DNA of 59,859 bases from an uncultured Bacteroidales bacterium (GCA_900542355.1 UQNE01000016.1:1-59859); one strand, 5' to 3'. Numbered from the stretch's first letter, positions 25,020 through 34,382 are shown. Notes: generated by a model from the sequence alone, not told the origin. Numbers and translations: made by a program.

Positions 25020-25577
25020 ATGATATACAGAATTACTTTTTCGTGCGAAGAAGGCGATCAGAACTTTCGTCGCGTGTTTGAGGCAGATAGCGAGGCTACT
25101 TTCCTCGATCTCCACAAGGCCATTCTCGAAAGTGTCCACTACACCGACGACCAGATGACCTCATTCTACATGTGCAACGACGAGTGGGAAAAAGAGCAAG
25201 AGGTTACGCTCGTGCCGATGGATTCCAACTTTGAGTACGACAATATGGTTATGGAGTCCACACGCTTGAGCGATTTGCTTACCGAGCAGGGACAGCGTCT
25301 TATCTATGTCTTCGACCCAATGTTTGAACGCTATTTCTTCGGCAACCTCAAGTCGATTAAACCGGGTACTATGGATGGCGTCAAATGCGTTGAGAGCACC
25401 GGCAAAGCACCCAAGCAACTCAAGAGCGATGACCCGTTGCAAATGCTCTCCAAAGAGGCTAAATCAGACTCGCTGCTCGATGATGACGATTTCTACGGCG
25501 ATAGCCAATACGATGCCGATGACATCGATAGCGAAGGCTTCCAAGACTTGAGTTTCGAGGATGGCTCTATGTTCTGA
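25020..25577 (+). CDS. Plasmid pRiA4b ORF-3-like protein (PF07929)
   Basis: 185 residues. The N-terminal 130 residues fit the PRiA4_ORF3 domain (YRITFSCEEGDQNFRRVFEADSEATFLDLHKAILESV, then DWEKEQE-like DEWEKEQEVTLVPM and LIYVFDPMFERYFFGNL). The tail (about 140-185) is strongly acidic (DDDDFYGDSQYDADDID). The name comes from a plasmid gene; the molecular role is unknown. In Bacteroidota this gene often sits before miaA, and here the two overlap by 17 bp. Confidence 0.88.
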   Translation: MIYRITFSCEEGDQNFRRVFEADSEATFLDLHKAILESVHYTDDQMTSFYMCNDEWEKEQEVTLVPMDSNFEYDNMVMESTRLSDLLTEQGQRLIYVFDPMFERYFFGNLKSIKPGTMDGVKCVESTGKAPKQLKSDDPLQMLSKEAKSDSLLDDDDFYGDSQYDADDIDSEGFQDLSFEDGSMF

Positions 25578-26499
25578 TCATCGCCCTACTCTGCTCGTCC
25601 TTACTGGTCCGACAGGGGTCGGAAAGACCGAGTTGAGCCTGCGCCTTGCAGAGCATTTCGCTTGCCCGATCGTCAGTGCCGATTCCAGGCAAATCTACCG
25701 CGAGATACCTATCGGAACGGCTGCACCTACACCCGAGGAGCAACAGCGTGTGCCACACTATTTTGTCGGCACTAAATCCGTTGCCGACGACTACAACGCC
25801 GGGCAATACGAGCGAGACGCCATCGCTTTGTTGCAAACGCTTTTCCTGCAACATTCGGTCGTGGTGCTCACAGGAGGCTCGATGCTGTATATCGATGCTG
25901 TCTGCAATGGCTTCGATGATATTCCATCCGTTCCTGCCGACATTCGCTCGCAACTCAAAAGCGACTATCAAAGCCGTGGATTAGAGTGGTTGCAGCAAGA
26001 GGTGCAACGCATCGACCCCGTCTATTGGGCTGAGGTCGACCGGCAAAACCCCCAACGCCTGCTCCATTGCGTGGAGATTTGTCGCACCACGGGGCAGACT
26101 TTCTCCTCTTTGCGCCGAAACACCCGCGCGGAGCGACCGTTCAATATCCTCAAAGTGGCTCTCTCGCGCCCGCGAGAACAACTATATCAACGCATCAATA
26201 TGCGTGTGGAGCAAATGATGGCACAGGGTTTGTTGGAGGAAGCAAAGGCAGTCTATCCGCTTCGACACCAAAATAGCCTGCAAACGGTCGGCTATCGTGA
26301 ACTCTTTGCCTATCTCGATGGCCAATACACCCTCCGGCAGGCGGTCGAGATGATTCAGCAGAACTCACGCCACTATGCCAAGCGGCAACTCACATGGTTC
26401 AACCGAGACACTACTATCCACTGGCTCAATGCCGATTTAGATTATGAAACGCAACTACATACTATTATTGATTGGATGTGCGCTGATGGCGTGCAATAG
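25561..26499 (+). CDS. miaA: tRNA dimethylallyltransferase
   Basis: 312 residues. MiaA adds a dimethylallyl group to A37 of tRNAs that read codons starting with U. The P-loop VLTGPTGVGKTELS (about 13-26), VSADSRQIYREIPIGTA, the VVLTGGSMLYIDAV segment and the C-terminal YAKRQLTWFNRD motif are present. The start overlaps the previous gene, and its end overlaps the next by 56 bp. Confidence 0.96.
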   Translation: MALCSDHRPTLLVLTGPTGVGKTELSLRLAEHFACPIVSADSRQIYREIPIGTAAPTPEEQQRVPHYFVGTKSVADDYNAGQYERDAIALLQTLFLQHSVVVLTGGSMLYIDAVCNGFDDIPSVPADIRSQLKSDYQSRGLEWLQQEVQRIDPVYWAEVDRQNPQRLLHCVEICRTTGQTFSSLRRNTRAERPFNILKVALSRPREQLYQRINMRVEQMMAQGLLEEAKAVYPLRHQNSLQTVGYRELFAYLDGQYTLRQAVEMIQQNSRHYAKRQLTWFNRDTTIHWLNADLDYETQLHTIIDWMCADGVQ

Positions 26500-27475
26500 G
26501 ACCACGGTCGATTTCTCTTTCTCGCCCGCTTCACCGCGAGCAGGGCAGTCGGTCTCGTTCAGCAACCTCTCTACCGATGGCGAGAAATGGGCTTGGACAT
26601 TTGGAGATGGCTCTACATCTACCTCCAAATCGCCTTCCCACACCTATCGCCAACCCGGTACCTACACGGTGATTCTGCAAGTCGATGAGAAGTCTTCGCT
26701 TACTCGCACCCGAGACATCACTGTGTACGATACTGTGCCCAATTTCTCTTGCTCCGATACGGCGGCGTTAGATATTTTCCGTGATCTTACCTTCACCGCT
26801 TTGGTGTACAATCCCTACAACTATCCGCTTTCCTACGAGTGGTCGGTGCTGAGCAACCGCCTCTATACGCCCCTCAGCAAGACCAATACCGAGAGCACTT
26901 TCAAGTTGTATTTCGAGCAAGCGGGTGGGGAAGAGACTGTTCGTCTGCGGGTGGTTCTAAATGGGGATACCACTGTCGTTGAGCATACCTATGCCATCGC
27001 TAATACTCCTGCTACCGCTGTCCTCATGCGTGCTAAGCAAGACTATCGTCAGCGTATCTTCGGGGCTCGTTCCGAAATGCCGCAGTTGCTCTCCTATACC
27101 GAGGGAACTGCGCTCTTAGATGCCGTACAAGATACGCTGCAACGCTTCAACGACAGCACTTTTACGGTGAGCAATCTCCGCACTACTTTCCCCAACATCG
27201 AGGGGTTCTGTATTGCCAATCGCAAGTTGTACTATCGGGGCGGAGGACTGTATGTAGCCAATATCAATGGCTCCAATCGGGTCTGCATCGACCCTAATCC
27301 TGTGTCCGCTCTTTGCGTGGACATCGTTGATAATCGTCTCTATTGGGCGCTCGCCGATAGTGTGCGATATATGCCTCTCGTCGGCTCTGAAAACAATCAA
27401 TTTACCACGATTCCTACAACTCTGAACACCCTCAGCGGTGTTCGTAAAATCACAATCGATTCTACACCGAGATGA
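26444..27475 (+). CDS. PKD-domain lipoprotein with propeller-like C-terminal half
   Basis: 343 residues with a lipoprotein signal (LMACNR, Cys at about 17). A PKD domain follows (about 22-95: SPASPRAGQSVSFSNLSTDGEKWAWTFGDG, HTYRQPGTYTVILQV). A second Ig-like region lies at about 98-190. The last third has short repeats such as GLYVANINGSNRVCIDPN and NRLYWALADSVRYMPL, like blades of a YWTD/DUF5050-type propeller. It is probably a surface or periplasmic binding protein. It overlaps miaA and the glycogen synthase gene (ATGA), an unusual amount of packing for unrelated functions. Confidence 0.8.
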   Translation: MKRNYILLLIGCALMACNRTTVDFSFSPASPRAGQSVSFSNLSTDGEKWAWTFGDGSTSTSKSPSHTYRQPGTYTVILQVDEKSSLTRTRDITVYDTVPNFSCSDTAALDIFRDLTFTALVYNPYNYPLSYEWSVLSNRLYTPLSKTNTESTFKLYFEQAGGEETVRLRVVLNGDTTVVEHTYAIANTPATAVLMRAKQDYRQRIFGARSEMPQLLSYTEGTALLDAVQDTLQRFNDSTFTVSNLRTTFPNIEGFCIANRKLYYRGGGLYVANINGSNRVCIDPNPVSALCVDIVDNRLYWALADSVRYMPLVGSENNQFTTIPTTLNTLSGVRKITIDSTPR

Positions 27476-29094
27476 TACAGCCTGACTTTATTTTTGAAAC
27501 AAGTTGGGAGGTCTGCAATCGTGTGGGCGGTATCTATGCCGTTCTCTCTACGCGTGCGGCCTCTATGCAAAAAGAACACCCCGACCAAGTCGTTTTCTTT
27601 GGCCCTGATTTTGCTGCACATAGCGACCTTTATTTCCAAGATGCTTCCCGCCAAAAGTCGGGTTTTGTCCCCGCTTGGTTGTCCGCTTGGTACAACCAAT
27701 GGGCGCAAACCGGTATCGTTGATGATACCGCTATCCCCGTGCGTATCGGGCGTTGGAATGTGCCGGGGCAACCGTTGGCAGTACTCTTGCGTGCTGATGC
27801 TCTGTGGGCAAAGAAAAACGAGATCTATGGCTGGGCTTGGCAGAATTTTGGAGTGCAGAGCCACGCTGCCTATGGCGACTACGACGAGTCTTGTCTCTTC
27901 GGGTATGCGGCCGGCATGGTGATGGCGTCCCTCTACGATACTATCCTGCAAAAGAATACCAACTCCTCAGCGCCTCGTGTCGTCATGCATGCCAACGAGT
28001 GGCAGACGGCTTTTGCTATTTTCTATCTCCACTATCATCGCCCTGCTATCGGCACTCTGTTTACCACCCATGCTACGGGCATTGGCCGCTCTATTGCCGG
28101 AAACGGGAAACCGCTCTACGACTATTTTGAGGGCTACAACGGCGATCAGATGGCAGAGGAACTCAATATGGTCAGCAAACACTCGGTGGAGAAAATGGCA
28201 GCCAAATGGGCAGATTGCTTCACTACCGTGAGCGACCTCACTGCCCGTGAGTGTAAGCAACTGCTTGATAAACAGGTAGATATAGTTACACCCAATGGCT
28301 TTGAACCCGGTTTCGTGCCTTCGGGTAAGATGTTTGATAAGAAACGCACTGTTGCTCGCCAAGCCTTGACGCAAGTGGCGTCTGCGCAACTTGGAGGGGT
28401 CGTTCCCGAGAATGCCTTGTTCCTTTGTATCGCCGGGCGACAAGAGTGGAAAAACAAAGGAATAGATGTGTTCCTTCGCGCTATGCAGCGTCTTGGAGAA
28501 AAGATGTACCACATCGTTCCCGCCGGTCGTGAAGTGGTGGCGTTCGTTATGATTCCCTATCTCGACCGCCCCGTCGCGCGTATCGGAAAAGTGAGTGTCG
28601 TCTTTGTACCATATTATCTCGATGGGCATGACCCGCTTTTCGGTAGCATCTCCAATGCTGTCGGCGGGCAGGGCTTCTCCTACTATGATTTGCTTATCGG
28701 TATGGATGCCACCGTCTTTCCGTCCTACTATGAGCCGTGGGGCTACACACCGCTCGAGAGTGTCGCTTTCCATGTTCCCACTATCACCACTACCTTAGCG
28801 GGCTTTGGCGTTTGGGCGCAGCAACTCATCGTCAAAACATCGGCTCTGGCGGCTTTTAGCGGCTTAGAGAGTGGGGTAGAGGTCATCAATCGTACCGATG
28901 GCAACTACAACGAGGTGGTAGAGCATATTGCCGATACGCTCATTCGCTATCTCCAACTGTCATCGGAGCAAGTGGCTGTCGCACGCAAAAACGCTGCGGC
29001 TATTGCCCACAAAGCCGAGTGGCGTTTCTTCTTCAAATACTATCGACAGGCTTACGATATTGCTCTCAAAAAAGCAGCGCTGCGCACAAAATGA
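27472..29094 (+). CDS. Glycogen synthase, Bacteroidota GT3/GT5-like type
   Basis: 540 residues. The start FIFETSWEVCNRVGGIYAVLSTRA is the hallmark of the eukaryote-like glycogen/starch synthases of Bacteroidota. Other marks are MHANEWQTAFAIFYLH, TTHATGIGRSIAG, LTARECKQLLDKQVDIVTPNGF, IAGRQEWKNKGIDVFLRAM and the donor-binding PSYYEPWGYTPLESVAF. It elongates alpha-1,4-glucan with a nucleotide sugar. The malQ gene at 55.3 kb acts on the same polymer. Confidence 0.9.
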   Translation: MIQPDFIFETSWEVCNRVGGIYAVLSTRAASMQKEHPDQVVFFGPDFAAHSDLYFQDASRQKSGFVPAWLSAWYNQWAQTGIVDDTAIPVRIGRWNVPGQPLAVLLRADALWAKKNEIYGWAWQNFGVQSHAAYGDYDESCLFGYAAGMVMASLYDTILQKNTNSSAPRVVMHANEWQTAFAIFYLHYHRPAIGTLFTTHATGIGRSIAGNGKPLYDYFEGYNGDQMAEELNMVSKHSVEKMAAKWADCFTTVSDLTARECKQLLDKQVDIVTPNGFEPGFVPSGKMFDKKRTVARQALTQVASAQLGGVVPENALFLCIAGRQEWKNKGIDVFLRAMQRLGEKMYHIVPAGREVVAFVMIPYLDRPVARIGKVSVVFVPYYLDGHDPLFGSISNAVGGQGFSYYDLLIGMDATVFPSYYEPWGYTPLESVAFHVPTITTTLAGFGVWAQQLIVKTSALAAFSGLESGVEVINRTDGNYNEVVEHIADTLIRYLQLSSEQVAVARKNAAAIAHKAEWRFFFKYYRQAYDIALKKAALRTK

Positions 29095-29942
29095 AACTCA
29101 AAACCTGTCTGCATATTTTGCTTGTCGTTTGCCTATTCGGGTGGAGTGGAGTAGTGTCTGCTACCCCCACAGATACGATTCATATTCTCTGTATCGGCAA
29201 TAGTTTCTCTTGGGATGCCGTTGAGCAGGAATTGGCACCTTTGTGTGAGGCTGCCGAGCAACCTGTTCTCATTGGCAATCTGTACTATGGCGGCTGTTCG
29301 TTGGAGCAACATTGGAGTTTCCTGGATAAAGATACGGCGGCATACAGTTTTCGTCTTATCGAGAATGGCGAACGCCGCCTCATCGAGCCTTTCTCGCTTC
29401 GCCAAGCCCTCCGTCTGCGTCAATGGGACTATATCTCCTTTCAGCAGGCAAGCCACGATAGCGGTATCGCACAGTCCTATGAGCCGTTTCTTTCCTCTCT
29501 GATAGACAGTGTCCGCTCCTATCAACCCTCCGCGCAATTCTGTTGGATGCAGACTTGGTCCTATGCCCAAGATGCCCTCCATCCTGCTTTCCCGCGTTAC
29601 CGGCAGAGCCAACAGATAATGAACGATAGTATCTTGGCTGCTACACGCCTTGTTCTGCAAGCGCATCCGCAATTTCTGCTCATCCCTTGTGGTACAGCCG
29701 TGCAAAATGCTCGCCACACTATGGGCGATGTGCTTTGCCGAGACGGATACCACCTCAATTATGTCTTTGGGCGATACACGGCCTCCTGTGTTTGGTACGA
29801 GATACTTACCGGTAAGAGTAGCCTTCGCAACCCGTATCGCAACCCCAATATGACCGCCAAGCAGCAAAAACAGACCCAAAAAGCCGCACATCGGGCTATA
29901 AAACACCCTTTTGTGCAGAAAAATGCAAAAAAAATGCGATAA
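29091..29942 (+). CDS. DUF4886 SGNH-like hydrolase, secreted
   Basis: 283 residues from ATG 29091, overlapping the previous stop by 4 bp. A signal peptide covers about 1-24. The DUF4886 pattern of SGNH-like proteins is present: ILCIGNSFSWDAVEQEL (block I, Ser), YYGGCSLEQHW, WDYISFQQASHDSG and the last block DGYHLNYVFGRYTASCVWYE (Asp-His). Members are probably carbohydrate esterases; the substrate is not known. Confidence 0.88.
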   Translation: MKLKTCLHILLVVCLFGWSGVVSATPTDTIHILCIGNSFSWDAVEQELAPLCEAAEQPVLIGNLYYGGCSLEQHWSFLDKDTAAYSFRLIENGERRLIEPFSLRQALRLRQWDYISFQQASHDSGIAQSYEPFLSSLIDSVRSYQPSAQFCWMQTWSYAQDALHPAFPRYRQSQQIMNDSILAATRLVLQAHPQFLLIPCGTAVQNARHTMGDVLCRDGYHLNYVFGRYTASCVWYEILTGKSSLRNPYRNPNMTAKQQKQTQKAAHRAIKHPFVQKNAKKMR

Positions 29943-29944
29943 CA

Positions 29945-29976
29945 TTTGCAGGTGTCAAAAAAAAGCAGTACCTTTG
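29945..29976 (+). promoter_or_regulatory. Promoter for the tRNA-Asp/tRNA-Arg genes
   Basis: TTTG (29945-29948), 20 bp, TACCTTTG (29969-29976). Confidence 0.8.
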
Positions 29977-30026
29977 CACCCGCTTTTGAGAAAGAAGCCC
30001 GTCAGGTGGACGAAGCACAATTTAAT

Positions 30027-30100
30027 GGTGCGGTAGTTCAGTTGGTTAGAATACCGGCCTGTCACGCCGTAGGTCGCGAGTTCGAGTCTCGTCCGCACCG
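30027..30100 (+). tRNA. tRNA-Asp (GTC)
   Basis: Full cloverleaf: acceptor GGTGCGG/CCGCACC, anticodon loop CTGTCAC with GTC, T arm GCGAG-TTCGAGT-CTCGT, discriminator G. CCA is not encoded (CAA follows). Confidence 0.92.
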
Positions 30101-30156
30101 CAAAGTCTATCCTGACGCAAAGAAAGTAGAGATTATATCTCGCTTTTTTTGAAAGG

Positions 30157-30230
30157 GGTCCATTAGCTCAATTGAATAGAGTACCACACTACGGATGTGG
30201 GGGTTGCAGGTTTGAATCCTGCATGGATCA
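30157..30230 (+). tRNA. tRNA-Arg (ACG)
   Basis: Full cloverleaf: acceptor GGTCCAT/ATGGATC, D stem GCTC/GAGT, anticodon stem CCACA/TGTGG with loop CTACGGA (ACG at 30191-30193), T stem GCAGG/CCTGC. CCA is not encoded. It lies 56 bp after tRNA-Asp and shares its promoter. Confidence 0.92.
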
Positions 30231-30243
30231 CAAGTAATACGAA

Positions 30244-30277
30244 CTAAGCCGCTGAAACTCAGCGGCTTAGTTTTTTT
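30244..30277 (+). terminator. Terminator of the tRNA-Asp/tRNA-Arg transcript
   Basis: CTAAGCCGCTGA and TCAGCGGCTTAG form a perfect 12-bp stem with a 3-nt loop, followed by seven T. Confidence 0.9.
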
Positions 30278-30435
30278 GTTGCACTATTCTCACAGTTTGT
30301 TTTGACGGGAAACTGACGATTTAGTCCGTCTTTTTAGGACAACACAACATCTACATACCGACTAACTTCATACCTAATACTGTAGTGAATACAGAATGGA
30401 TAGAAGTACTGTTTCTATCTATTTTTCTTACTAAA

Positions 30436-30467
30436 TTTGCATATTTCGCTAAAATAGAGTACCTTTG
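30436..30467 (+). promoter_or_regulatory. Promoter for the BspA-like gene
   Basis: TTTG (30436-30439), 20 bp, TACCTTTG (30460-30467). It rules out a longer in-frame start at 30385. Confidence 0.8.
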
Positions 30468-30522
30468 TAGGCGATTACTTTCTAAAAGGAGTATCACGAA
30501 GTCGTATCTATATCAAAATATC

Positions 30523-32265
30523 ATGAAAACATTTCGCTCTTTTCTTACCAAAATGTCTCTTGTATTGGGCATTCTTGTATGTTCTTCTCTCGTTGTGCAA
30601 GCGCAGAGTTTTGGTAGTTTCCTAAAAGATGCTGCCCACAAAGCAGCCAAGCAAGCAGTGCAAAAAGCAGTGGACAAGGTGTCCGAACAGCAGAAAGATA
30701 AGTCGTCAGATAGGCAGCAGTCCGCCTCACAGTCATCCAAACAGACCACCACAAAGCAAACGCGCCAAGGTAAGGATGCGGCCAACGAAAATAATGAAGA
30801 TGAGCAACCTACCATTCGCCTTCCAAAGCAGCATACCGCCCTTTTTGAGCCGCTCGGATACCCTATCGAAGACCATTATGGTTCGCTTTCCGTTAAACCT
30901 ATTACGCCGCCTATCAAGGCAACCGCTCAAGTGGATTGGGTGGACAAACTGCCTATGCCTTATGACCTGGACAACCAGAGTCTGATCGACGAATTTCAGA
31001 TGTTGTCTAAGGCGGAATCCAAAGGTATCGATATGAATCTGTCGCCTGCCTACCACCGCCGTAATAGCATTACCGACGAACTATTGGCACGGTGCAACGC
31101 ACTTTCCGAACTGGCGGGCTATCACGATGAATTGTTGGGTGAATACGAGATGTACGACGAAGGCGACAACTACAACTGGGTCATCAATGGCATGCACGAT
31201 AGGTTGGGGAATATTCTGGAGAGTACAGCCTATAAGACGCTTATTCGCTCCTCTCTTGTCCCTTTGTTTGCTCTCAGTGAGAATTACATCGATAGCAAGA
31301 CGCGTGCTTACTTTGCCGCACACGGAGGTTATCAAAATGCCATATCTGTCAAATGGACAAAGTGGAATCCGAGACCCGATAAAGAACAGGTGAATACCTC
31401 TACTACAGGGCAAAAAGGCACTATCCTAAGCGAGAACTCCTCGGGTGCACATATCGACATCGCCGGTATCACCTATATCCTCCACAATAAAGGACTGTCT
31501 GCTTTTGCTTCCGAGTTAGCCACCACAGCCGTCGCCGGCAAAGATGTGGTCATCCCCGACTATGTGGAGTACAAAGGCAAGAAGTATGCAGTAACTGATA
31601 TGCGTGCCAACCTCTTCGAGGGTACTGCTATCCGCTCAATCACACTGCCTGCAACACTAAAGGAGATTCGCAATCGTGCCTTCGCCAATACACCGATTAC
31701 GGAAATCACCATCCCTGCTTCCGTCAAAGAGATACAAGGCTCTGCTTTCTATGGCTGCAAGAACCTGACCAAGGTAACATTCCAAGGAAAAAGCATAGAA
31801 AAGGTACACGGATGCTTCCAAAATTGCGTCAAACTGCAACGATTGGTGTTCCCTGCATCTATGAAGGGAGGAATGAGTTACGATATGTTCAGCGGCTGCG
31901 TCTCGCTTACAAGTGTTACTTTGCCCGAAGACCTGCAGACAATACCCCAGAAAATGTTTAGCGGTTGCAAACGCCTAACCTCTATCACCCTGCCAAAGAG
32001 TGTAACAACTATCGAATCGCAAGCCTTTAGCGGGTGCGGTGTGGTGTCCTTAGATATGACGAGCGTTACCGAACTGGCCGACGGAGTATTCTCCGGATGT
32101 TCATCGCTCAAAACTATCCGTATCAATCGCACCCTCGCTGACAAACTGAAAGAGGAGAACTATTGGGGCTATACCTCCAATTTCAGCGAGTGCCCCCACC
32201 TACAACTCAAATTGGTGAACGACGAGGTAGTTTTCCCTGCCGGCGTAGTAATTGTAGATAAATAG
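30523..32265 (+). CDS. BspA-type leucine-rich-repeat protein, secreted
   Basis: 580 residues from ATG 30523. A signal peptide (about 1-28, ending VVQAQ) precedes a basic Lys/Gln/Ser-rich segment (about 30-85), a unique helical region (about 90-330) and then LRR_5 repeats from about 370 to 540: IRSITLPATLKEIRNRAFANTP, ITEITIPASVKEIQGSAFYGC, LTSVTLPEDLQTIPQKMFSGC and so on. Such repeats occur in surface adhesins of Tannerella and many gut Bacteroidota. No T9SS tail is visible at its C-terminus, so its route to the surface is unclear. Confidence 0.9.
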   Translation: MKTFRSFLTKMSLVLGILVCSSLVVQAQSFGSFLKDAAHKAAKQAVQKAVDKVSEQQKDKSSDRQQSASQSSKQTTTKQTRQGKDAANENNEDEQPTIRLPKQHTALFEPLGYPIEDHYGSLSVKPITPPIKATAQVDWVDKLPMPYDLDNQSLIDEFQMLSKAESKGIDMNLSPAYHRRNSITDELLARCNALSELAGYHDELLGEYEMYDEGDNYNWVINGMHDRLGNILESTAYKTLIRSSLVPLFALSENYIDSKTRAYFAAHGGYQNAISVKWTKWNPRPDKEQVNTSTTGQKGTILSENSSGAHIDIAGITYILHNKGLSAFASELATTAVAGKDVVIPDYVEYKGKKYAVTDMRANLFEGTAIRSITLPATLKEIRNRAFANTPITEITIPASVKEIQGSAFYGCKNLTKVTFQGKSIEKVHGCFQNCVKLQRLVFPASMKGGMSYDMFSGCVSLTSVTLPEDLQTIPQKMFSGCKRLTSITLPKSVTTIESQAFSGCGVVSLDMTSVTELADGVFSGCSSLKTIRINRTLADKLKEENYWGYTSNFSECPHLQLKLVNDEVVFPAGVVIVDK

Positions 32266-32324
32266 TTACTTTTTCCTCAAACGAGGACATAGCGATTAGG
32301 TGTTAATCCTTAATTTGAACTGTT

Positions 32325-32871
32325 ATGATTATCGTTGAGAACAATCGTAAGAAATTGGAAACCTTGCGCAAGGCATACCCCGATGCGCTGATTTTAGATG
32401 TTACCTCCCATGCCACGGGGGCATTGCGCAAACTCAGTCCGTTCTATCCTCATACAGGTATTCCGGTGCCGTTTACACCCGGTATGACTGCGGAGTCTGT
32501 CGATGGTATCTGGCAAGGTTTGAAGGTCTTTGAGTATGCCGATGTCGATGTGCAGACAATGCAAAATACCACGATGAAAAACCTAAAACGCACCGTGCGT
32601 AAGTATGGTGTACCGCGCGGACACCGCAAGGGCGTGTATGGAGACCAACTGCTGGATTATCTTACTGCCAGCCACGAGATCTATCTGCCTTCCTACAAAT
32701 GGGTGCTGGAGAATAAGTGCCAAGACCTGGTCGAGTTGCCGCAAGCAATCGGCAGAAAAAACGGTCGTCTTGCTCGATTATGAGACCAATGGTGATATCA
32801 ACAATCCCCGCAAACCCCTCTCCCATGCTCAGTTAGTCAAGATGTATTGTGAGGGCAATTATCTCCTCTGA
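32325..32871 (+). pseudogene. DUF6939-like protein, frameshifted near its 3' end
   Basis: The frame from ATG 32325 runs 152 codons and ends GRKNGRLARL at 32783. Dropping one A from the A6 run at about 32755-32761 continues the protein as KTVVLLDYETNGDINNPRKP and then a SHAQLVKMYCEGNYLL end at 32871, giving about 181 residues. The N-terminal part (MIIVENNRKKLETLRKAYPDA, LSPFYPHTGIPVPFTPG, TMKNLKRTVRKYG) resembles what I recall of DUF6939, a small family of unknown function. The restored end looks like the family C-terminus, so the shift is real or a sequencing error in a homopolymer. Confidence 0.7.
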
Positions 32872-33073
32872 GTACCGCCCGACATACCCTTTCTCTCCCC
32901 CCTCATCTGTTCGTTCTGTACAATAGAACCGATACGCATACCCAAACAACCATTGGATAGTGCTATCGGTTTATTTTTTGTTTACCAAATGCTATTTTCT
33001 TCATTTTTGTAGTTACCTTTCTGCTTTTTGTAGCCATATATTACCGATGTTTAATCTAAAAGAAAGGAAATTT

Positions 33074-33589
33074 ATGGCAACAGAAATGAAGAAGACGGCA
33101 AAGAAAGTGGCAAAAGAAGTAAGTTACGAACGAGTAACAAGTAAGAAGGGATTTTTTAGTGTAACAATCAAAGGAGAAGTGGTCTTGTGGGCGGTTAGAG
33201 ATGGAGGCAATTATTTGTACTATGTCATCAACGAGGCAAAAAGAGAGATTGGCGAACGCTATTTATGGAAGTTGATAAGCAATGAGGAGGCTGCCAAAGT
33301 CGATGATTGGATGATTAGTGTAATTAAAATAGCCAATAGCAGATATGGTGGTATAGGCGTCGCGCCGTATGTCTAACTTATAGGGGATCCACATGACTAC
33401 TGCTGGGGAGATCATGTTCAGTCTTTCTACCCAATGTGTGGCGATTGTGTACAAATTGACCTCGATTGGGAGTATGAATATAGCGAGGATTATTTTATCA
33501 ATGAAAATGTGTTGAGCACAGTCTTGGCTGCAGTCAATAAGAAGATATTTGGAGAGCATCGAATTATTTTTGAAAGTATATTTGCATAA
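33074..33589 (+). pseudogene. Unknown gene interrupted by one in-frame stop codon
   Basis: From ATG 33074 an ORF of 100 codons stops at TAA 33374-33376 after GGIGVAPYV. The same frame stays open for 71 more codons (LIGDPHDYCWGDHVQSFYP, then an acidic stretch DLDWEYEYSEDYFINENV, ending at TAA 33587-33589) with no good start codon of its own. This looks like a single gene of about 171 codons with one nonsense change. The N-terminus is Lys-rich (KKTAKKVAKE). I do not recognise the family. The YiiX-like gene starts 17 bp later. Confidence 0.6.
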
Positions 33590-33606
33590 ACATAAATGCT
33601 ACTGTT

Positions 33607-34215
33607 ATGAACAAAAAGAAGAAAACATTGATTTGGAGTCTTGTCGGACTCGTTGTTGTACTGTCGATTGCACAACTTTGGTGGCCTACTCCGCAGAGCC
33701 ACTTGCGTGAGGGAGACATTGTCTTCCGTGGCACAAACCCTACGGTGGCAGGGCTTACTCTTTCCAAGTGGACACACTGTGGCATCTTGGTTAAAGAAAA
33801 TGGCAAATGGATGGTCTATGAGGCGATTGGTCCCTTCAAGAAAACCCCGTTGCGCGAGTGGAAACGCCACGATAAACCCTGTTTCTTTCGGGTTATGCGA
33901 CCCAAGCAACCGCTTACATCTGCCCAACTACAGCAAATACGCCGACGCTGTGCCGGTTTGAGTGGCCGCAGGTACGATCATGCCTATCGCTGGTCGGATG
34001 ATAAGCAATACTGCTCCGAACTCGTTTGGAAGGCCTATCATGCTGCCGGAATCGACCTCTCTACACCGCGCAAAGCAAGCACCTTCCTGTCTTTCAAACT
34101 ATTGCCCGATAAAACAATCAATCGTATCGTCAAGAAGAAAGGTATCTCTCTCGATGAACCTATGGTATCGCCATCCGGCCTCATCAATAGCAAGTACCTC
34201 AAGCGTGTCTGGTAG
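33607..34215 (+). CDS. YiiX-like permuted papain-fold hydrolase
   Basis: 202 residues. One N-terminal membrane helix (about 8-25) anchors it. The YiiX/NlpC-P60-related permuted fold is shown by LREGDIVFRG (33-42), WTHCGILV with candidate catalytic H57, VYEAIGP, and the nucleophile C136 in KQYCSELVWKAYHAAGIDL. Relatives are amidases or peptidases; the substrate is unknown. It is followed by a repeat pair and a terminator. Confidence 0.85.
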   Translation: MNKKKKTLIWSLVGLVVVLSIAQLWWPTPQSHLREGDIVFRGTNPTVAGLTLSKWTHCGILVKENGKWMVYEAIGPFKKTPLREWKRHDKPCFFRVMRPKQPLTSAQLQQIRRRCAGLSGRRYDHAYRWSDDKQYCSELVWKAYHAAGIDLSTPRKASTFLSFKLLPDKTINRIVKKKGISLDEPMVSPSGLINSKYLKRVW

Positions 34216-34268
34216 ATTGCCTCAGTTCACAAGATAAACAAGCGCATTGCCGATTTATATCTGTGGCT

Positions 34269-34382
34269 GTCAGAGAGGTGATGTCCGGTATAAACTATCA
34301 CACTGATTATGCGATGTAATTGCCTATGCACTGTTTTTGTTAGGTCAGAGAGGCGATGTCTGGTATAAACTATCATACTGAT
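34269..34382. repeat. Two 39-bp direct repeats
   Basis: Copies at 34269-34307 and 34344-34382 begin GTCAGAGAGG and end ACTGAT, are 75 bp apart start to start and differ only by three T/C changes. They lie between the YiiX-like stop codon and its terminator, so they are probably transcribed as 3' UTR. Confidence 0.8.

Noticed and set aside
27967..28773. 268-codon minus-strand frame inside the glycogen synthase gene
   Set aside because: The opposite strand carries strong family motifs over the whole stretch; the antisense product looks like none and has no promoter.
32752..32764. A AAA AAC slippery heptamer in the DUF6939-like gene, in phase for programmed -1 frameshifting
   Set aside because: The conserved C-terminus lies in the +1 frame; a -1 shift at this site leads to an unrelated frame (RSSCSIMRP). 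A programmed -1 event does not explain the gene.
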